A stretch of DNA of 64,000 nucleotides from the NCBI GenBank assembly GCA_013398295.1, contig VZSF01003002.1, forward strand, positions 489,905 through 553,904, written 5' to 3'. Under the pieces are notes generated by a model. That model worked only from the letters and a program-made list of their open reading frames with translations. It was not told the DNA's origin and ran no database searches. The position numbers and the translations under genes are program-made. Numbering within the stretch: the stretch's first letter is position 1; the number at the start of each line of letters is the position of its first letter. Shown piece after piece: positions 11,401 to 24,000 of this stretch. Source of the stretch: Chionis minor (lineage: Eukaryota; Chordata; Aves; Charadriiformes; Chionididae).

Positions 11401-14169
11401 TGCTGGGAGCCTGGGTGCCAGCCAGCACCACTGTGCCAGGGAGCACCGCTGCACAGCTCGCAGCCGATGGGGAAGAGCTGTTTTCTGGCCCCTCTAGTCA
11501 CAAGGACCCTACGCCAGGGCATCGTTGCACTGATGTGTGCATGGATGCCAGACCCCGTGTTTGATGCAGCATCAGTGTCCATGGAGAGGGTCAGGGCTTT
11601 GGCACGGCCAGCCAGCTGGGGAGTGTTTGCTTGCAGTCAGCAAACAAAATGTCCTCTGGAGAAGTTGTCCATGTCTGCCTCACTGCTTTCTCCCTCACCG
11701 GCCTTGAAAATGAAGTTGCCTTGGTGTAGATTTACCAGGATGGAAAGCCAGAGGCTGCTTATTCACGTAGCCCTGTGGGGATGAATGTGCCCTTGAAAGA
11801 TGGGGTGGCTTTTTTAATGATACTTTAATTGCTTCTCTTCATCTCTCACTCGCTCTCTTTTGAATTGCAACAGGATTTAAGACTGGTACGAGGTGGAAGA
11901 GGAAAGTGGCTGAACAAACTTTGTCATAAGGCTATGTACAGCCATGTTGGTGCGGCTTTCCTGCGAGCTGTGTGTGGACGGGAAGGGACGTGTTATGGTT
12001 CAGCTGGGTTCCCAGGAGCCGGCCGCTTTATGGGAAAGGGCCACTGTAGATGTGTTACCTCTTGGTGTGCTGCCAACAGTTTAGCACTGGTCAACTGAAA
12101 ACAGAGCATCTGCGAGGGAAGTGTGTTCCCCCGACAGCTTCGCTTGCCCTCAGTTTTCCAATCAGGTGTCTGACCTTGATACACTTTTCAGCAAAAAATT
12201 ACAAGGGAAAACTTTTCATAGCTATTTTGCCCCTAGGAACCGCATTATTTATTTATATATATTCTATTTTTGCCCATCTAAAATCCAAACATGTTTTGTA
12301 CAATTAAAAAACACCCCTCTCTATCTATATTTTATTTAAAACAGACAGTCCTCACTACAGTCTTCTACATACCCACCCTCCAGCTCCCACCCAAACCTTC
12401 AGGAAAAGCTTGGGAGAACTGGTAAATTGAGACTGTCATCCAAAGCCGATTCATCCTTTCTCTGTCTGGGAGTAGGGAAACTGGAGAGTAAAATCCATAG
12501 CCCATGACTGAAAACACTGCCTCGTGTTTGTCAACCAGCTCTAAGTGCTGTGGATGATCAGTTCAGTTGCAGAGTCGCGGAGGGGCAAAGTCAAGGGGGG
12601 AGCATCTGCACAGGGTGGAGATGAGTCAAGTGCAGACCCAATACTCTCCCTGGTACCATTCGCAGATGGCATGAGTCCTGCTCCCTGTGGAGATTGCCAT
12701 GATAATTCACTCTGGAGGTTGAAAAGCTGGGGATAGCTGTGGGGAGGTACATATAGATGAAAAAAGCCTGCTTATTGAAATACAGATGTTAACAAATACC
12801 CTCCGAACGGCTGCCGCTCATTTTCATAAGGATTCTGGGGATCCGTGGAGACTCCTGCTTATGAACAGTTGAAATCAGAGAGAAATTTGCCCACCGGCCA
12901 AGCTGGGCTGATCTGCCCCTCATCTTTCCAGACTGGCTCCTCTACCCTATGCTAGAGGCAGTTTGAGCACATCAGAGCTTTGATGAGTCCTAAATACATA
13001 GTCAATACGCTAACTGTGCTCAGCAGCTGGCAGTATGTTTTCATTAGAAGGAATTTTCTTAGCTGAAAGCATGATGGTTTGACAGTACATCACCTAATCG
13101 ATTTCTCATTTTGAAAAGTAAAGCACGCAGGCTATGTTCTTAATTCCTTCCCACTTTGTATAAATACTGCCAGTTGTCAAAAAAAAAGGGGGGGGGGGGC
13201 ATATAAAATGCTAACATCTTGATTAGCATTTTTCACTTGCCCATCTCTAGTTGCGTCAGTGGCGGAGGAGCCGAGTAGTAGAGAGCAGGGCTCGATGTAC
13301 CCAGCTCCTGGAGCACCTCATCTCCGTTGTGCTTGAATTCCTTCCACTAAGCCCAAACAGGGTTTTGCTCTTTAGTACAGCTTAGGCTTCTGTCCAATCA
13401 GTCCAGATTGGCAAATTTCAGTCCAGATGGTTATGATAGATATGGTACCCTCTCATTTAATCTTGACTAAAGAAGTTTTGACAAAGGCCTGTGAATTAAG
13501 TGGGCTATGAGTAGCAATGACTGCATGAATTTCACATTTTTGCCTAGTCCATCTGCCAGGCTGAAAAGAGGGAAGGCAGGCAAACCATTTCAGTATAAAT
13601 TAGGGTGCCTGAATTGCACAAATCCAATTAGTTATCAGGGAGGACATTTCTCTGCTATTACTACTATTTAAAAAAAATTCTCTTTGGCAAAATGCACGTT
13701 GAGTAGTAAATCTTTCCTTTTCAGGCTTGGCATCCATTTGGAACCTTTGTCCCACATTTACATGGAAATTTTACTCCCCTTGAACACAAAGCTTTCCTTC
13801 TCAGTGTGCAGGCTGCATTAATTGTCAGTAATGTGGACAGAAATATATTCCATGGCATTATATCATCAAAACTGAATGGGATTAATAGCCTGTCCTGTTG
13901 TTGTAAGAAGTTTGGCACCATGTGTTTTATCTGTCAGCAAGATGACTATTTATATTGTTTTTGGGTAACTAGCATAATAGCCTTAAGTATAATTGCTTAT
14001 CTGAATGCACACAATTAAAGCTGTTTTCTGAGAGGACTTTGTGCTTGGAACGTACTTCCGCGGATACTTTCTTTGCCAGGATGGAGAGGACAGTGCAGCA
14101 TGCTTCATGTGACACCGTAGCACAGCTCCACTGGCTGAATGTGACCCTTTTGCAGCAACAACGGCCTTT
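8472..14169. other. unique non-coding DNA
   Basis: No gene recognised. Simple sequence includes A14 at 9940-9953, a short A-run near 10335, and an A9-G12 run at 13179-13199. Two somewhat GC-richer patches (about 9100-9550 and 11370-11620) have overlapping frames on both strands but no domain. The rest is AT-rich with many scattered stops. Confidence 0.55.
13179..13199. repeat. A9-G12 homopolymer junction
   Basis: Nine A (13179-13187) pass straight into twelve G (13188-13199), a purine-only block. The G-run can form quadruplex structure. The length may be inexact in the assembly. Confidence 0.85.
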
Positions 14170-14455
14170 CATAGAATCACAGAATGTTTTCGGTTGGAAG
14201 GGACCTTTAAAGGCCATCTAGTCCAACCCCCCTGCAATAAGCAGGCACATCTTCAACTAGATCAGGTTGCTCAGAGCCCTGTCCAACCTGACCTTGAATG
14301 TTTCCAGGGATGGAACATCTACCACCTCTCTGAGCAACCCGTTCCAGAGTTTCACCACCTTCATTGTAAAAAAAATATTATTCTTTATATCTAGTCTCCT
14401 TTAGTTTAAAATAATTACCCCTTGTCCTATCACTACAATCTCTACTAAAAAGTAG
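14170..14455 (-). mobile_element. 5'-truncated CR1 retrotransposon, minus strand
   Basis: The left edge is a CR1 3' end seen in reverse. Read on the minus strand, the element ends ATTCTGTG ATTCTATG after the family-typical GGTTGGACTAGATGGCC and a CCCTTCCAACC block. Upstream the minus strand still reads ORF2 C-terminal text: SDRTRGNYFKLKET, then LREVVDVPSLETFKVRLDRA in another stretch. That matches the CR1 C-terminus (SDRTRGN...REVVESPSLE.FK.RLD). The homology fades near 14455, so only about 285 bp remain, the usual outcome of 5' truncation. It is inactive. It belongs to a different and probably older subfamily than the plus-strand copy at 15438. Confidence 0.92.
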
Positions 14456-15437
14456 TAATAACAGGTTGTGCTTTCTTTTAAGCAGTGACAACACTGCCGT
14501 GCCAGTCCTCCCTGCTTCCTCATGAGGAGCTGGCTCGCAGCTCTTCACCTCTGAAGCTGGTGAAGTTTCCAAGGCTTTGAGCTGTGCCGCAGGAGCCCAG
14601 ATCCTTCCCTCCTTGCTCCCTCCTCTCCAGAACAAACCTCCGCGTATGCTAGTCTCATCTCCAAATAGTTTTTGGCTCTTGATTTGCATCAGCACTGCTG
14701 CTGATCTCCAGTTTTCTTCTCCTCCTGCCATTTTATTTAACTTCTTTCATAGAGACATAAGTGCTGATGGAAGGCGAGAGCCCACTGGAGTAGTTTTCAC
14801 CCACACAGTTGTCTCCTTCAGGCATGGTCTCTGTGTGGATCATCCTCCATAGAGGCATTTCGAATCGGAGTTTCAGCAGATGACTTCAATCTTCCTCTGC
14901 ATGATGGGGAAAAAAATAGTAATATATTCTGGTATTTATGCATAGATAAAAGCATTAGTTCAAATGAGTATTAGTAATAGGCTATAAGTACTGAGCTGCA
15001 CACTGATCATTAGGCGAATGAAAGTAGGGAAGCAATTTACATTCTTTATTCAGTAGTAGTATTGCAGCTGAAAGTCTGAAATGCCAAATAGATTTTACAT
15101 TGGAGGTCCATTTTCACACTTTATGAAAACTGAGGTCACACTAATAAAGCATGAAGTTGGATGTGCTGTAAATATGCTAAGTTTTCTGCAAGTCTTCAAA
15201 AAGTCATGTGTGTCCCAGTGTCCATATTGAAGCTTATTTGCCATAGTTGGGGTTTTCAAATAGAGTGTGCATTAATTGGACTGCTTAAAGTTTTTGAATC
15301 CCTTACTATGAAGTGCTTTAAGAAAGTAACACCTTAAAAATATCTGCATCCAGAAGACTGTATTTTGACAGCCCTTTAGCTGAACTGTTGGTTTTGAACT
15401 GTTGAAATAATTGAAATTAAAAAAAAAATTAAATAAT
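14456..15437. other. unique spacer between two oppositely oriented CR1 copies
   Basis: No gene. The frames here (14378-14731 on minus, 14577-14852 on plus) are partly CR1 antisense or have no domain. The sequence ends in an A/T-rich stretch at about 15410-15437 that borders the plus-strand CR1 and may be its insertion target. Confidence 0.6.
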
Positions 15438-16478
15438 TAACATAGTTGAAAACTGGCTGGCAGATAGAGATCAAAGGGTTGTCATCAGTGGGGCAGGGTC
15501 TAGTTGGAGGTCTGTAACAAGTGGTGTTCCTCAGAGGTCAATACTGGGTCCAGTCCTGTTCAACATATTTGTCAATGACATGGATGAGGGGCAGCAAGTT
15601 TGCTGATGGCGTAAAACTGGGACGGGTGGCTGACACACCAGAAGGCTGTCCTGCCATTCAGCGACACCTGGACAAGTTGAAGTGTTGGGAGGAGAGGAAC
15701 CTAATGAAGTTCAACAAGGGCAAGTGCAGCGTCCTGCACCTGGGGAGGAATAACCCCATGCACCCGTACAGGTTGGGGGCTGACCTGCTGGAAAGCAGCT
15801 CTGCAGAGAGGGACATGGGAGTCCTGGTGGACAACAGGATGACCATGAGCCAGCAACGTGCCCTTGCGGCCAAGAAGGCCAGTGGCATCCTGAGGTGCAT
15901 CAAGAGGAGTGTGGCCAGCAGGTCAAGGGAGGTCATCCTCCCCCTCTACTCTGCCCTGGTGAGACCACAACTGGAGTACTGTGTCCAGTTCTGGGCCCCC
16001 CAGTTCAAGAAGGACAGGGACCTGCTGGAGAGGGTGCAGCGAAGGGCCACAAAGATGATGAGGGGGCTGGAGCATCTTTCTTATGAGGACGGGCTGAGGG
16101 AGTTGGGTCTTTTTAGTCTGGAGAAGAGAAGGCTGAGGGGGGATCTTATCAGTGTTTACTTACAGGGAGGATGCTGGGTGGATGAGACCAGTATTTTTTC
16201 AGTGGTGCCCAGTGACAGGACAAGAGGTACCAGGCAGAAACTCGAATATAGGAAGTTCCATCTGAACATGAGGAGGAACTTCTTTCCTTTGAGGGTGGCA
16301 GAGCACTGGAAGAGGCTGCCCAGAGAGGTGGTGGAGTCTCTGACTCTGGAGACATTCAAAACCTGTCTGGACGCCATCCTGTGCAACCTGCTGTAGGTGG
16401 ACCTGTTTTGGCAGGAGGGTTGGACTAGATGATCTCCAGAGGTCCCTTCCAACCCTTGTGATTCTGTGATTCTGTGAA
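15438..16478 (+). mobile_element. 5'-truncated CR1 retrotransposon, plus strand
   Basis: This is the longest mobile element in the window, about 1.04 kb of the 3' part of a CR1 LINE. It starts inside the ORF2 reverse transcriptase: [18 protein letters not shown] is readable from about 15447, then [10 protein letters not shown] at 15508-15540. It runs through the ORF2 C-terminus and stop (16396), then a short 3' UTR with GGTTGGACTAGATGATC and CCCTTCCAACCC. It ends in two copies of ATTCTGTG (16461-16476). The 5' truncation is typical of LINE insertion by target-primed reverse transcription. Good preservation of the C-terminal frame suggests it is much younger than the relics at 2885 and 39355. 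No poly-A tail or clear target duplication is expected or seen, as CR1 uses the 8-bp repeat instead. Confidence 0.95.
15441..16396 (+). pseudogene. CR1 ORF2 reverse-transcriptase C-terminal fragment (broken)
   Basis: An intact ORF2 product would nick target DNA with an endonuclease and copy CR1 RNA with its reverse transcriptase. Only the end of the RT and the C-terminal region remain here, with no endonuclease and no RT motif A. The frame through [16 protein letters not shown] and FVNDMDEG (to about 15591) differs by one base from the frame of [10 protein letters not shown] and everything after it (15596-16396). A small deletion near 15590-15596 therefore both removed a few codons and shifted the frame. 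The catalytic FADD box is FADG (15599-15610), so the second catalytic Asp is lost. After that the frame stays open for about 265 codons: [51 protein letters not shown], then CNLL-stop. Annotation pipelines may call this a jockey-like RT gene; it should be treated as a dead fragment. Confidence 0.93.
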
Positions 16479-19400
16479 TTTTCTAATTTGACAAAACATT
16501 AAGATTATCTAACGGAGATTATTTTTAGTTTTGAAGAGAAAAATACTGAGTCTTTGTTGTCTCTTTCATTCCTGTCATGCACAAAAACTACAGAAATATG
16601 ATTAAATAGTCTTTTAAGCTGTCACTCATTAATATATAGCTTTTTAAAAATAAATTGGAGATCAATAAGAAGCTTAATTTTAAGAACATTTCTTGACCAT
16701 GTCAGTCTCTGAGCTAGTTGGTATCTTAATGGACATTAATGCAGACATTTAAAAAAACTGAAACAAGAATAACTTGCTGAAGTAGCTGGTTATTTTTAAC
16801 ACACAAATGCACTGGTTACAATTGTTTTTTATTGTTATGGGAATAGCAGACAACACTAACAACAATACAAGATTAAAATTAAACATGTTTGTTAAAAAAG
16901 AAGGTTGTTTTGCAAATACAGTTAGGAGATGGCAGGCTGTAACTATATATTTCCTGTAGAGCAGTTCTTCTTAAGTTACTTAATGCAGTCTTGTTTCTCA
17001 GAATGTCATTTGTATATGATATTATTTTTGTTGAACGCACACTGTTACCTACAGAACCTTTTTGAATTAAAGCTAATACAAGTTCTAGAACATATAATTA
17101 TTTGTTCTTGATACCACACGCTGCCTTTCACACGTGATTTCTAACAGTAAAGTAGTCTTTAATATGTTTAAAAAACCATGCTTGTAAAAGCAGTGTGGCT
17201 ATGAAGGGGCTTTTCAGGAGGATTTGCACACAAGCCAAGGTGTGTTCTCAAACCGTGACATCTCTGTGCTCACAGAAGAGCCATCTCCATTGACATAAAT
17301 ACTGCCAGATGTGCAGGTCTGCCCATACACAAGTGCTCAGCCAGGCAGGGCAGTGCTGGGGCAGTGACTTGTGGGTGCTCAGCTCTATAGACCAGTGGCA
17401 ACATCTCTATAAGCTAAATATCTCCATTTTAGAATGTGCTCGCTGCCCCCTGGCCCCAAACCTAAGGGGCCCTTCAGGAGCAGATTGGCCATATCCATGC
17501 CACGTAGCCCTCAGCTCCGAATCTCCTTGGAGCCCCACGTGGTCTTGGTGCTCCTAAGACATGATTATTATTTCTCGTGCATCTTTCTAGTACCAGGTTT
17601 CTGGGAGCGCCAGAGAGGTGTTTTGGTAACGTGAAATGGAGGACCTGTGTTCAGTGCCTTGGAACCATGGGAGGAGACCACACGTAGCATTTGAGTACAC
17701 TCATGACGATGCGCTGAGATAACATTAGAGGAGGGGATGCTGTAAGGAGGACACAGACAAATCTGGGGCAGGCTTCACCATGCCACCGTGGGAGATGTGG
17801 TGATATATCGCAGGTCCACTTCCAGAGACTGTCTTGAGGACACCAAAATGGAGCAGGCAGCAAAGGGGGGTGAGCCATCAAGCACTTGGCCTCACTCCAC
17901 GGCCTGCTTTTATTTAACAGTACAGCCAAGCAATGTTGAATCACAGCAAAGCAAATATACAGAAGATCTGCTCACTGCAAAGACAGTAGTCAGAGAGTGT
18001 AAGGAACAGAGGACATTTGACATCTATATGTTCAGGCAGTGGAAAGGTTGGAGTGAATGTATAACAGTTTAAATTAATTTAGGTTTCTTTTATCCACATG
18101 TCTGGTCAAAATCGCTGAGCTAACCAGGCTAGTTTTTTCACTTTCCTCTCTGGTCAAAATGATCTCTAATCTAAGGAAGCACATGGCTGACAGTTGGGCA
18201 TTGCTTTACAGTCTTGTGTTGCAAGTTGAATGTGTACGCTTAATGAAAAAGGCTGAAAAATTTCCTTCAAAGCAATTTTTGTGAAAACATTGGGATTTTG
18301 GCCAAAACGTTTACGTGGAAAGCATCTGGTTTCACAAGAAAACAAAGATAGAAATACCTGAAAATTTGGCGTGAGCTGTATTTCTGTGCTCTCAGTCCGC
18401 AAGGTCTGGTCAGTTCACAAGTTTTAACAATTTTAGTCACCTGAGATGTACAGTCTAATAGCACAGCTCTCTAATGAGACTTGGCTCCAGTCTACCCTGG
18501 GACTTCTTGCCAGCATAACTTTGTTGAGCTGAGCCGTGATAAGGTATGATTTGTGGCGGGCAGGGCTCTGCCAGCCAGAGCTCCCGGCGCGGGCACAGCT
18601 ACACTGCCAAACCTGCTGTTGCCAGAAGCTCACCTGGCATGAAGGCAGCTTGGCCCCGGTGCCAACCACATCATGGGGAGAAGCTCGTTAGTTTGGTAGA
18701 GCGGTGCCTTCTGTGCCCAGCTTTCCACCCGCCGCTGCGGAGAGTATGTTCTGCTGTATTTAATTTATCACATCAAATCATGGGCTGTAGTTGCCTCCTT
18801 CATCATATCCCCTTCCAAGGCAGCTGTGATAGACATCACCGGCACCAGGCAGTGCAAGACCCAAAGATATCTGAGATGGAGGCAGGAACCTTAAAAACAA
18901 CAACTTGGTTGCTGTAATTTGCAGTCTGATCATGCCTTTTTAGCTCAGCAGTATCCCTGACAGGTCCCATACACTGCGTACAGCTGGTCGTGTTGGTCCT
19001 ATGCCAAATGAGAATTTCCTGGTGTGAAAAGAATCCTCAGTTGTCTATTTTGAATCCTTTCTGGGCTTCCAGAATAGTATAAATCATGTTTAACTGGGCT
19101 GTAGAGCTAGCACTGAATACCTTGAAGCAAACCCATAAATCAGAACGTGAAAACTGGGTGTTATTGTCCACAAAATACAAAGTGTAATGTCTTATGTTCC
19201 CCAAATTACTCTTTCATTGAGTCATAGTGCAATGATTATGACTATTTCTGAATGGGGTGCTAACATATATTTTTTCCTCAGGCACCTAATGGTCATGCTT
19301 CCCTATGTAATTCCCTCAGTGGAAGGGCAGAAGCAGGCGAGAGTCTGTTCCTCTGCATCACTGTAAATCCAGGCAAACTTCATTTGCTGGAGCAGAATTA

Positions 19401-20962
19401 ATCCAACCTGAACTTATGCCAGTTCAACTCTAGTCATGGTCTGGCACCTTATCTATAATAAAGGCTGCTATGTAGTAGTTTGTGGAGAAGTAGAATAGGG
19501 GAACACAGATTCTTAATAATAGAGAATTTGCTTGATGGACAAAACCTCAAATCAGAAAAACACAAGGCTGACAAAAGACTTTGCTCATGTCTTTCTAAAA
19601 CATTCCCAGCACTGGTTTGCAGGCACAATTTTCCAATCACAGGAGAAGTCCAGAGGCACTTCAATGCTGGATTTTGCTCTTCCATCATATTCTGGTAACG
19701 TCTCAGAGCAAAGGTGCCTGTTTCCTAAACAGTTAAAGCTGCGTTGCCAGCTGCAGGGTTTGTGGCTTGGCAAGTCCCTTCCTGGCTGTCAGCTGCCCTA
19801 ATGAAACTAATGGGAGGTTCATCTGCAACATGGAGAATCCTGTGATCAGAGAGGTTTTGCCGTCGAATGTTGACTTTAAAGTAGCAAATTGCAGCAGGTT
19901 GAGTTTAGATGGCTCTTAGGCTGTATTAAGTGCTTTTTGGTTGACTATACTGGGTGATCACTCCTTACTGCATGATCCCATATATGACGCTCTGGCAGTG
20001 GGAGAAGTCCCAGCTTTCCAAAGGAAGGACATGTTCCCAGCCAGCCTTGCCGGTGTGGCCCCTCTCTCGCAGGCTGTATTGTACAGGAGTTTGTGGTACA
20101 CCTGCTGGTGGGCATAAAACATAGCAGCAGCAAGCCCAGGCATCCCTGAATTTAAATATTTTGGATATAAAATCAAAGAGCATTTATGGTTTGCTCGATG
20201 TTCCAAGTGCGAGCGTCAGCCCAGCTGCACCGCAGCCCTGCTCCTTGTTAAACGCTTCACAAAGTGCTTCATGATCCATGTCGGAGCACCCGGACCCATG
20301 CCATCCAGGTGCTTTCTGGGATATTGTGCAATCCAGACAACCATCTGACTGAACTGGCTTAAATGTTGTATATCCCATTGCTACCATTACACAGATCAGC
20401 AAGGGCAAAGCAAAATGTTTTCCCCCTGGCCCCAAAGTGTTGCATCAAACTTTTTTTAGGATTGCCTTGCAGCCAGACTGGGATGTTTTGCTCCTGAATA
20501 AAACAGAGAGGTGAGTACTGGGAGGCCCTGTTGCCCACCCTCACTATGTCCAGAACGGCCAGTGGAGTCTTTGATTTTCCCAATTTGAAATCCTGTAGCT
20601 GGAATAATGTTGACAGTCACCGAAAGATCTTACTGCAAATAGAGAGGGAGCTTCACAGAAATGATGCTAAGGGAGCAGTCAGAGAGAACACAACAGTGTC
20701 TGGGCCCACCTGTTGGAAGGTGGAAGAAACATGCCATAGTCTAAAGGATGGGATTAGGAAAACCTCACTTTTCACTCTCTTTTTAAGGTCTTCATTACTT
20801 CATCTGTGTCTCCAGATCTTCTTCAGCTGGGATCCCAGACTATGCACTGCTAGATATTAAAACCCTTTGGGGATGTGTGGTGTGGAGTCATGTAGGTCTC
20901 CATCAGTGATGCTTTGTGTGACAGGGTACAACGCATCTGCCTGTAATGACCATTGCTGGCTG
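16479..20962. other. unique non-coding DNA
   Basis: No gene, repeat family or promoter recognised. A microexon-like arrangement lies at about 20482-20519 (TTGCAG acceptor, 38 nt, then GTGAGTAC), but it is too short to judge. Frames of up to 123 codons (such as 18546-18917) have no domain and overlap equally long frames on the other strand. Confidence 0.55.
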
Positions 20963-21007
20963 ATGCCACCAGGCAGGTCCTGAGACCTGCCACTGATGTA
21001 ATGGCAT
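20963..21007. repeat. stem-loop with perfect 8-bp arms
   Basis: GGCAGGTC (20972-20979) and GACCTGCC (20984-20991) are perfect reverse complements around a 4-base CTGA loop. A second, outer pair ATGCCA (20963-20968) and TGGCAT (21002-21007) can extend the fold with internal mismatches. No T-run follows and no gene is adjacent. Confidence 0.75.
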
Positions 21008-24000
21008 GGTTAAATGAGACAACTTATTTCACTGTTTTGGGAAAGTGATGAAGGGAATCGGAAGACGGTGTCAGATTATTGTGATCAGGAGGTCTGTGTT
21101 GACCTGGACTGGAGATACAAGCCCCTCTCACCTACTCCCCATGATCAACATGCTGTTCATCTTTGGGTTTCTTTCGGTGTCTCCTGCTACAGCTCTCCTA
21201 CACCTTTCCATGGAGTATTGTATTCTCCTGGCCTGGGCCATGAGCCTTGGTCTCCCAAGCTCTTGCGTGGATCCTGGCTAGACACCGCAATGCTGGACTC
21301 ACGACTCACCTCGGCACAGCCAATGTTGTGTTTCATAGAAAACTGAACAGTTTGGACAAAACCGTTTTGTGAAATTGCTGGCAGGACATAATGTTTTAAG
21401 ATCCTTCCCTCGGACCTGAAGGACCAAATGCTCAGATGCCCGGGCTGAGTTGGGCAGAGCAGGCAGCTGCGCCTGGCTGTTCCTGTTCTGACAACACCCT
21501 ACCTACTGAGCTGTTGTGGAAAACACCGAACCCCCTGCTTTTGCTTTAGAACAGGATGTTGGGGAAAGGTAGATGCTGCCTGTTTTCATGAAGAGGCAGA
21601 GTTTTCCTAACACCATGGTGCTGATCTTAACTGCAGGCAAGGACAGGAACTTTTGTTTCCATGCTGGCTCCAGCACTCAGATCCCGGAAGATTTTAAACA
21701 TCCCTAACTAGGTCTAAACAAAATTTGCCTAAATATAATCTCTCCTTTGTCATCCTGACTTCATCTACGCATGCAGCTTTAGTGGTGTGACCTTTCTTTT
21801 GGTTATGGCAGCAAAAATGTAACCTGTGTACTTGGACAGAGAAATGTTTGGAAATGTGTTGATCAACATGGAGTAGCTGGGACATCCGCAGTGGTTTTTC
21901 CCATGTGTGTGGGCATAGCACATCAGTGATCATGAAAATAAACACAAGGAGAAAGCATTCAGAATTATCAAGCAGTGGGTGACCACGTACTTGAGCTGCA
22001 ATATTTCTCACACCAATCTCATGACATGGATTTCCTTGCTGCGGTCCTTTCTCCCAGTCCGTTTTCTGTGCTGAGTGGGTATGTTTCCAGATGGTGACAG
22101 GAGGGCATTTTTTCATCATAAACCAATATGCATTTAGTTTCAGGCCATCTTATGTTTTTACAAGATAGAGTTTTTCTTTTCAGAAAACTATTTGAGAGTG
22201 AAATTGAATAAGGGTGTTTTAATAGTACATGAAGTATGTGGGTGGCTTTGCTTGCTGTGTTTTAGGAGATGCTGCACCTTCAATTTAACTGACAATGCTA
22301 CGCTTCAGTAGACCATTATATTACTCCACTATTCCTAACATAGCAGTCATATCGAAATTGTATTGCTACATTATACAAGTATGGTTAATTAAACCCAGAT
22401 ATCAGCCCAAGCTCATACAATAGCTGTGTGTGGGTGAAGGAGAAGCAATGAGTTAGGAAAAAAATAGATATTCTAGAGAAAAAGAAAATGAAAAAGAGAG
22501 GGAGGGAATGGGGACAGTTGACAGAGCACTGATGGCAGGAGAGCAATTGGATGGTGATGGTCAGTGCTGAAAGCCTGACCTGTGCTCTGCGTCCTGCAGC
22601 CGTGAGGAATAATTAGGGCATCTACTAATTTTTTGCAACATTATTACAGGAAAAGACATACCTTACCACATGGAACTAAAGAGGGGTAGTACAAGTGAAG
22701 CATAACTGACAGTTTTTAAGATAGATGTTCAACGAAGGTTTACTTAATGTCTCTGAAGTGCTAGGTGTAATAGGGCTGTGGGTTTAACATGTCTGGAGTA
22801 AAAAATATGTATATCCTCTGCACTAGCCTTCCTTCCTGCTCCAGCTGGCTTTTAATGCACTGTTGAAAACAGTCAAGTACAAATAGTTGTGCTTGAAAGA
22901 AAAGTTGATATTCAGACTGCGATTGTGTGGGACTGCAAAAATTGCTTGTTGGGTCCTTGATCATATTCCAGGAAGGCATAAGAAACTACAGCAATAGTAT
23001 GTCTTGCTGTTAAGCGGGGCACCCTCGAACACATGAAGTTTAAAGCAATGTGGGAATTCTCTGTGGACCTTTGCAGAAAATCAGAGTCCTGGTGTGTCAC
23101 TTAACGTGGAGTTGCCTGCTTGTCAGTCATTGCACTGTTATCATTTGAGTTTTCTTTTTATTTGGTTCATTTAAGTCTAGTACCTGAGCTTCAGGGAACA
23201 GTTGGTGCTTTTAAGTGTTAGCGTAAAAAAACCCGTTTCTTTGTACTGTTTTTATTGGTGCCTGTTGACCATAAACCTACAAGGGAGAGTTCACTCTGTC
23301 ACCAGTCTGTACTTTAATACCCCATTCATAGCACGGCTTATTTCTATTGAAAACCAATCCAAAGAAATCCCAAAGACACAGATGAATTTTTTGGGGAAAA
23401 AAGCATTAGTGTACTGATCTACTTGATGAAAGGACTAACATTGGCTGAATTATAAAACCAAGTGAGCATAGCTGTGATGCCAGTAGTTAATGTTAAAGTG
23501 TATTTATTCATGGCAAGCACTGGCAAATTAAACCTAGCTGCAGGTAGGTGGGTTTTTATTTACTGCAAAAGGCATGTCATTGTTTACGTAAATATGGCAT
23601 TAATCCTTTAACTTACATCTTCAGAGTATTAGTTTAATATAAGTTGAACTAATACACTGAAGAGGTGAGTTTAAGAACAAACATTTTGCTGCACAAACTG
23701 TGTGGTTTGCTCCAGAGTGGGTGCTGGGCATCAGCTGGGATCGGTTGTGGATCTACAAGGAGGAGGCTGTGGAAGTAGGAGCCGTCATGCCTTGAGGGGT
23801 CTTGGCTGTGGGCCGTGCTGCTCCCTGTCCTGTGGGGCAGTGGTGTCTGTGGAGCCGGGTCCCTCATCCCAGCAGTCCAGGCTGAGATCCTTGTTGGCAG
23901 GTCATGCTGTGCGGGTGTGGCAAAGAAACTAGGGAGAAACTAATTTTTATGTAAGGAGACTGTATTTTGGGACCTGGTTGCTTCAAAAGGAGACCATAAG

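Noticed and set aside
15658..15936. Minus-strand and other-frame ORFs inside the CR1 copy
   Set aside because: They are shadows of the CR1 ORF2 coding strand.
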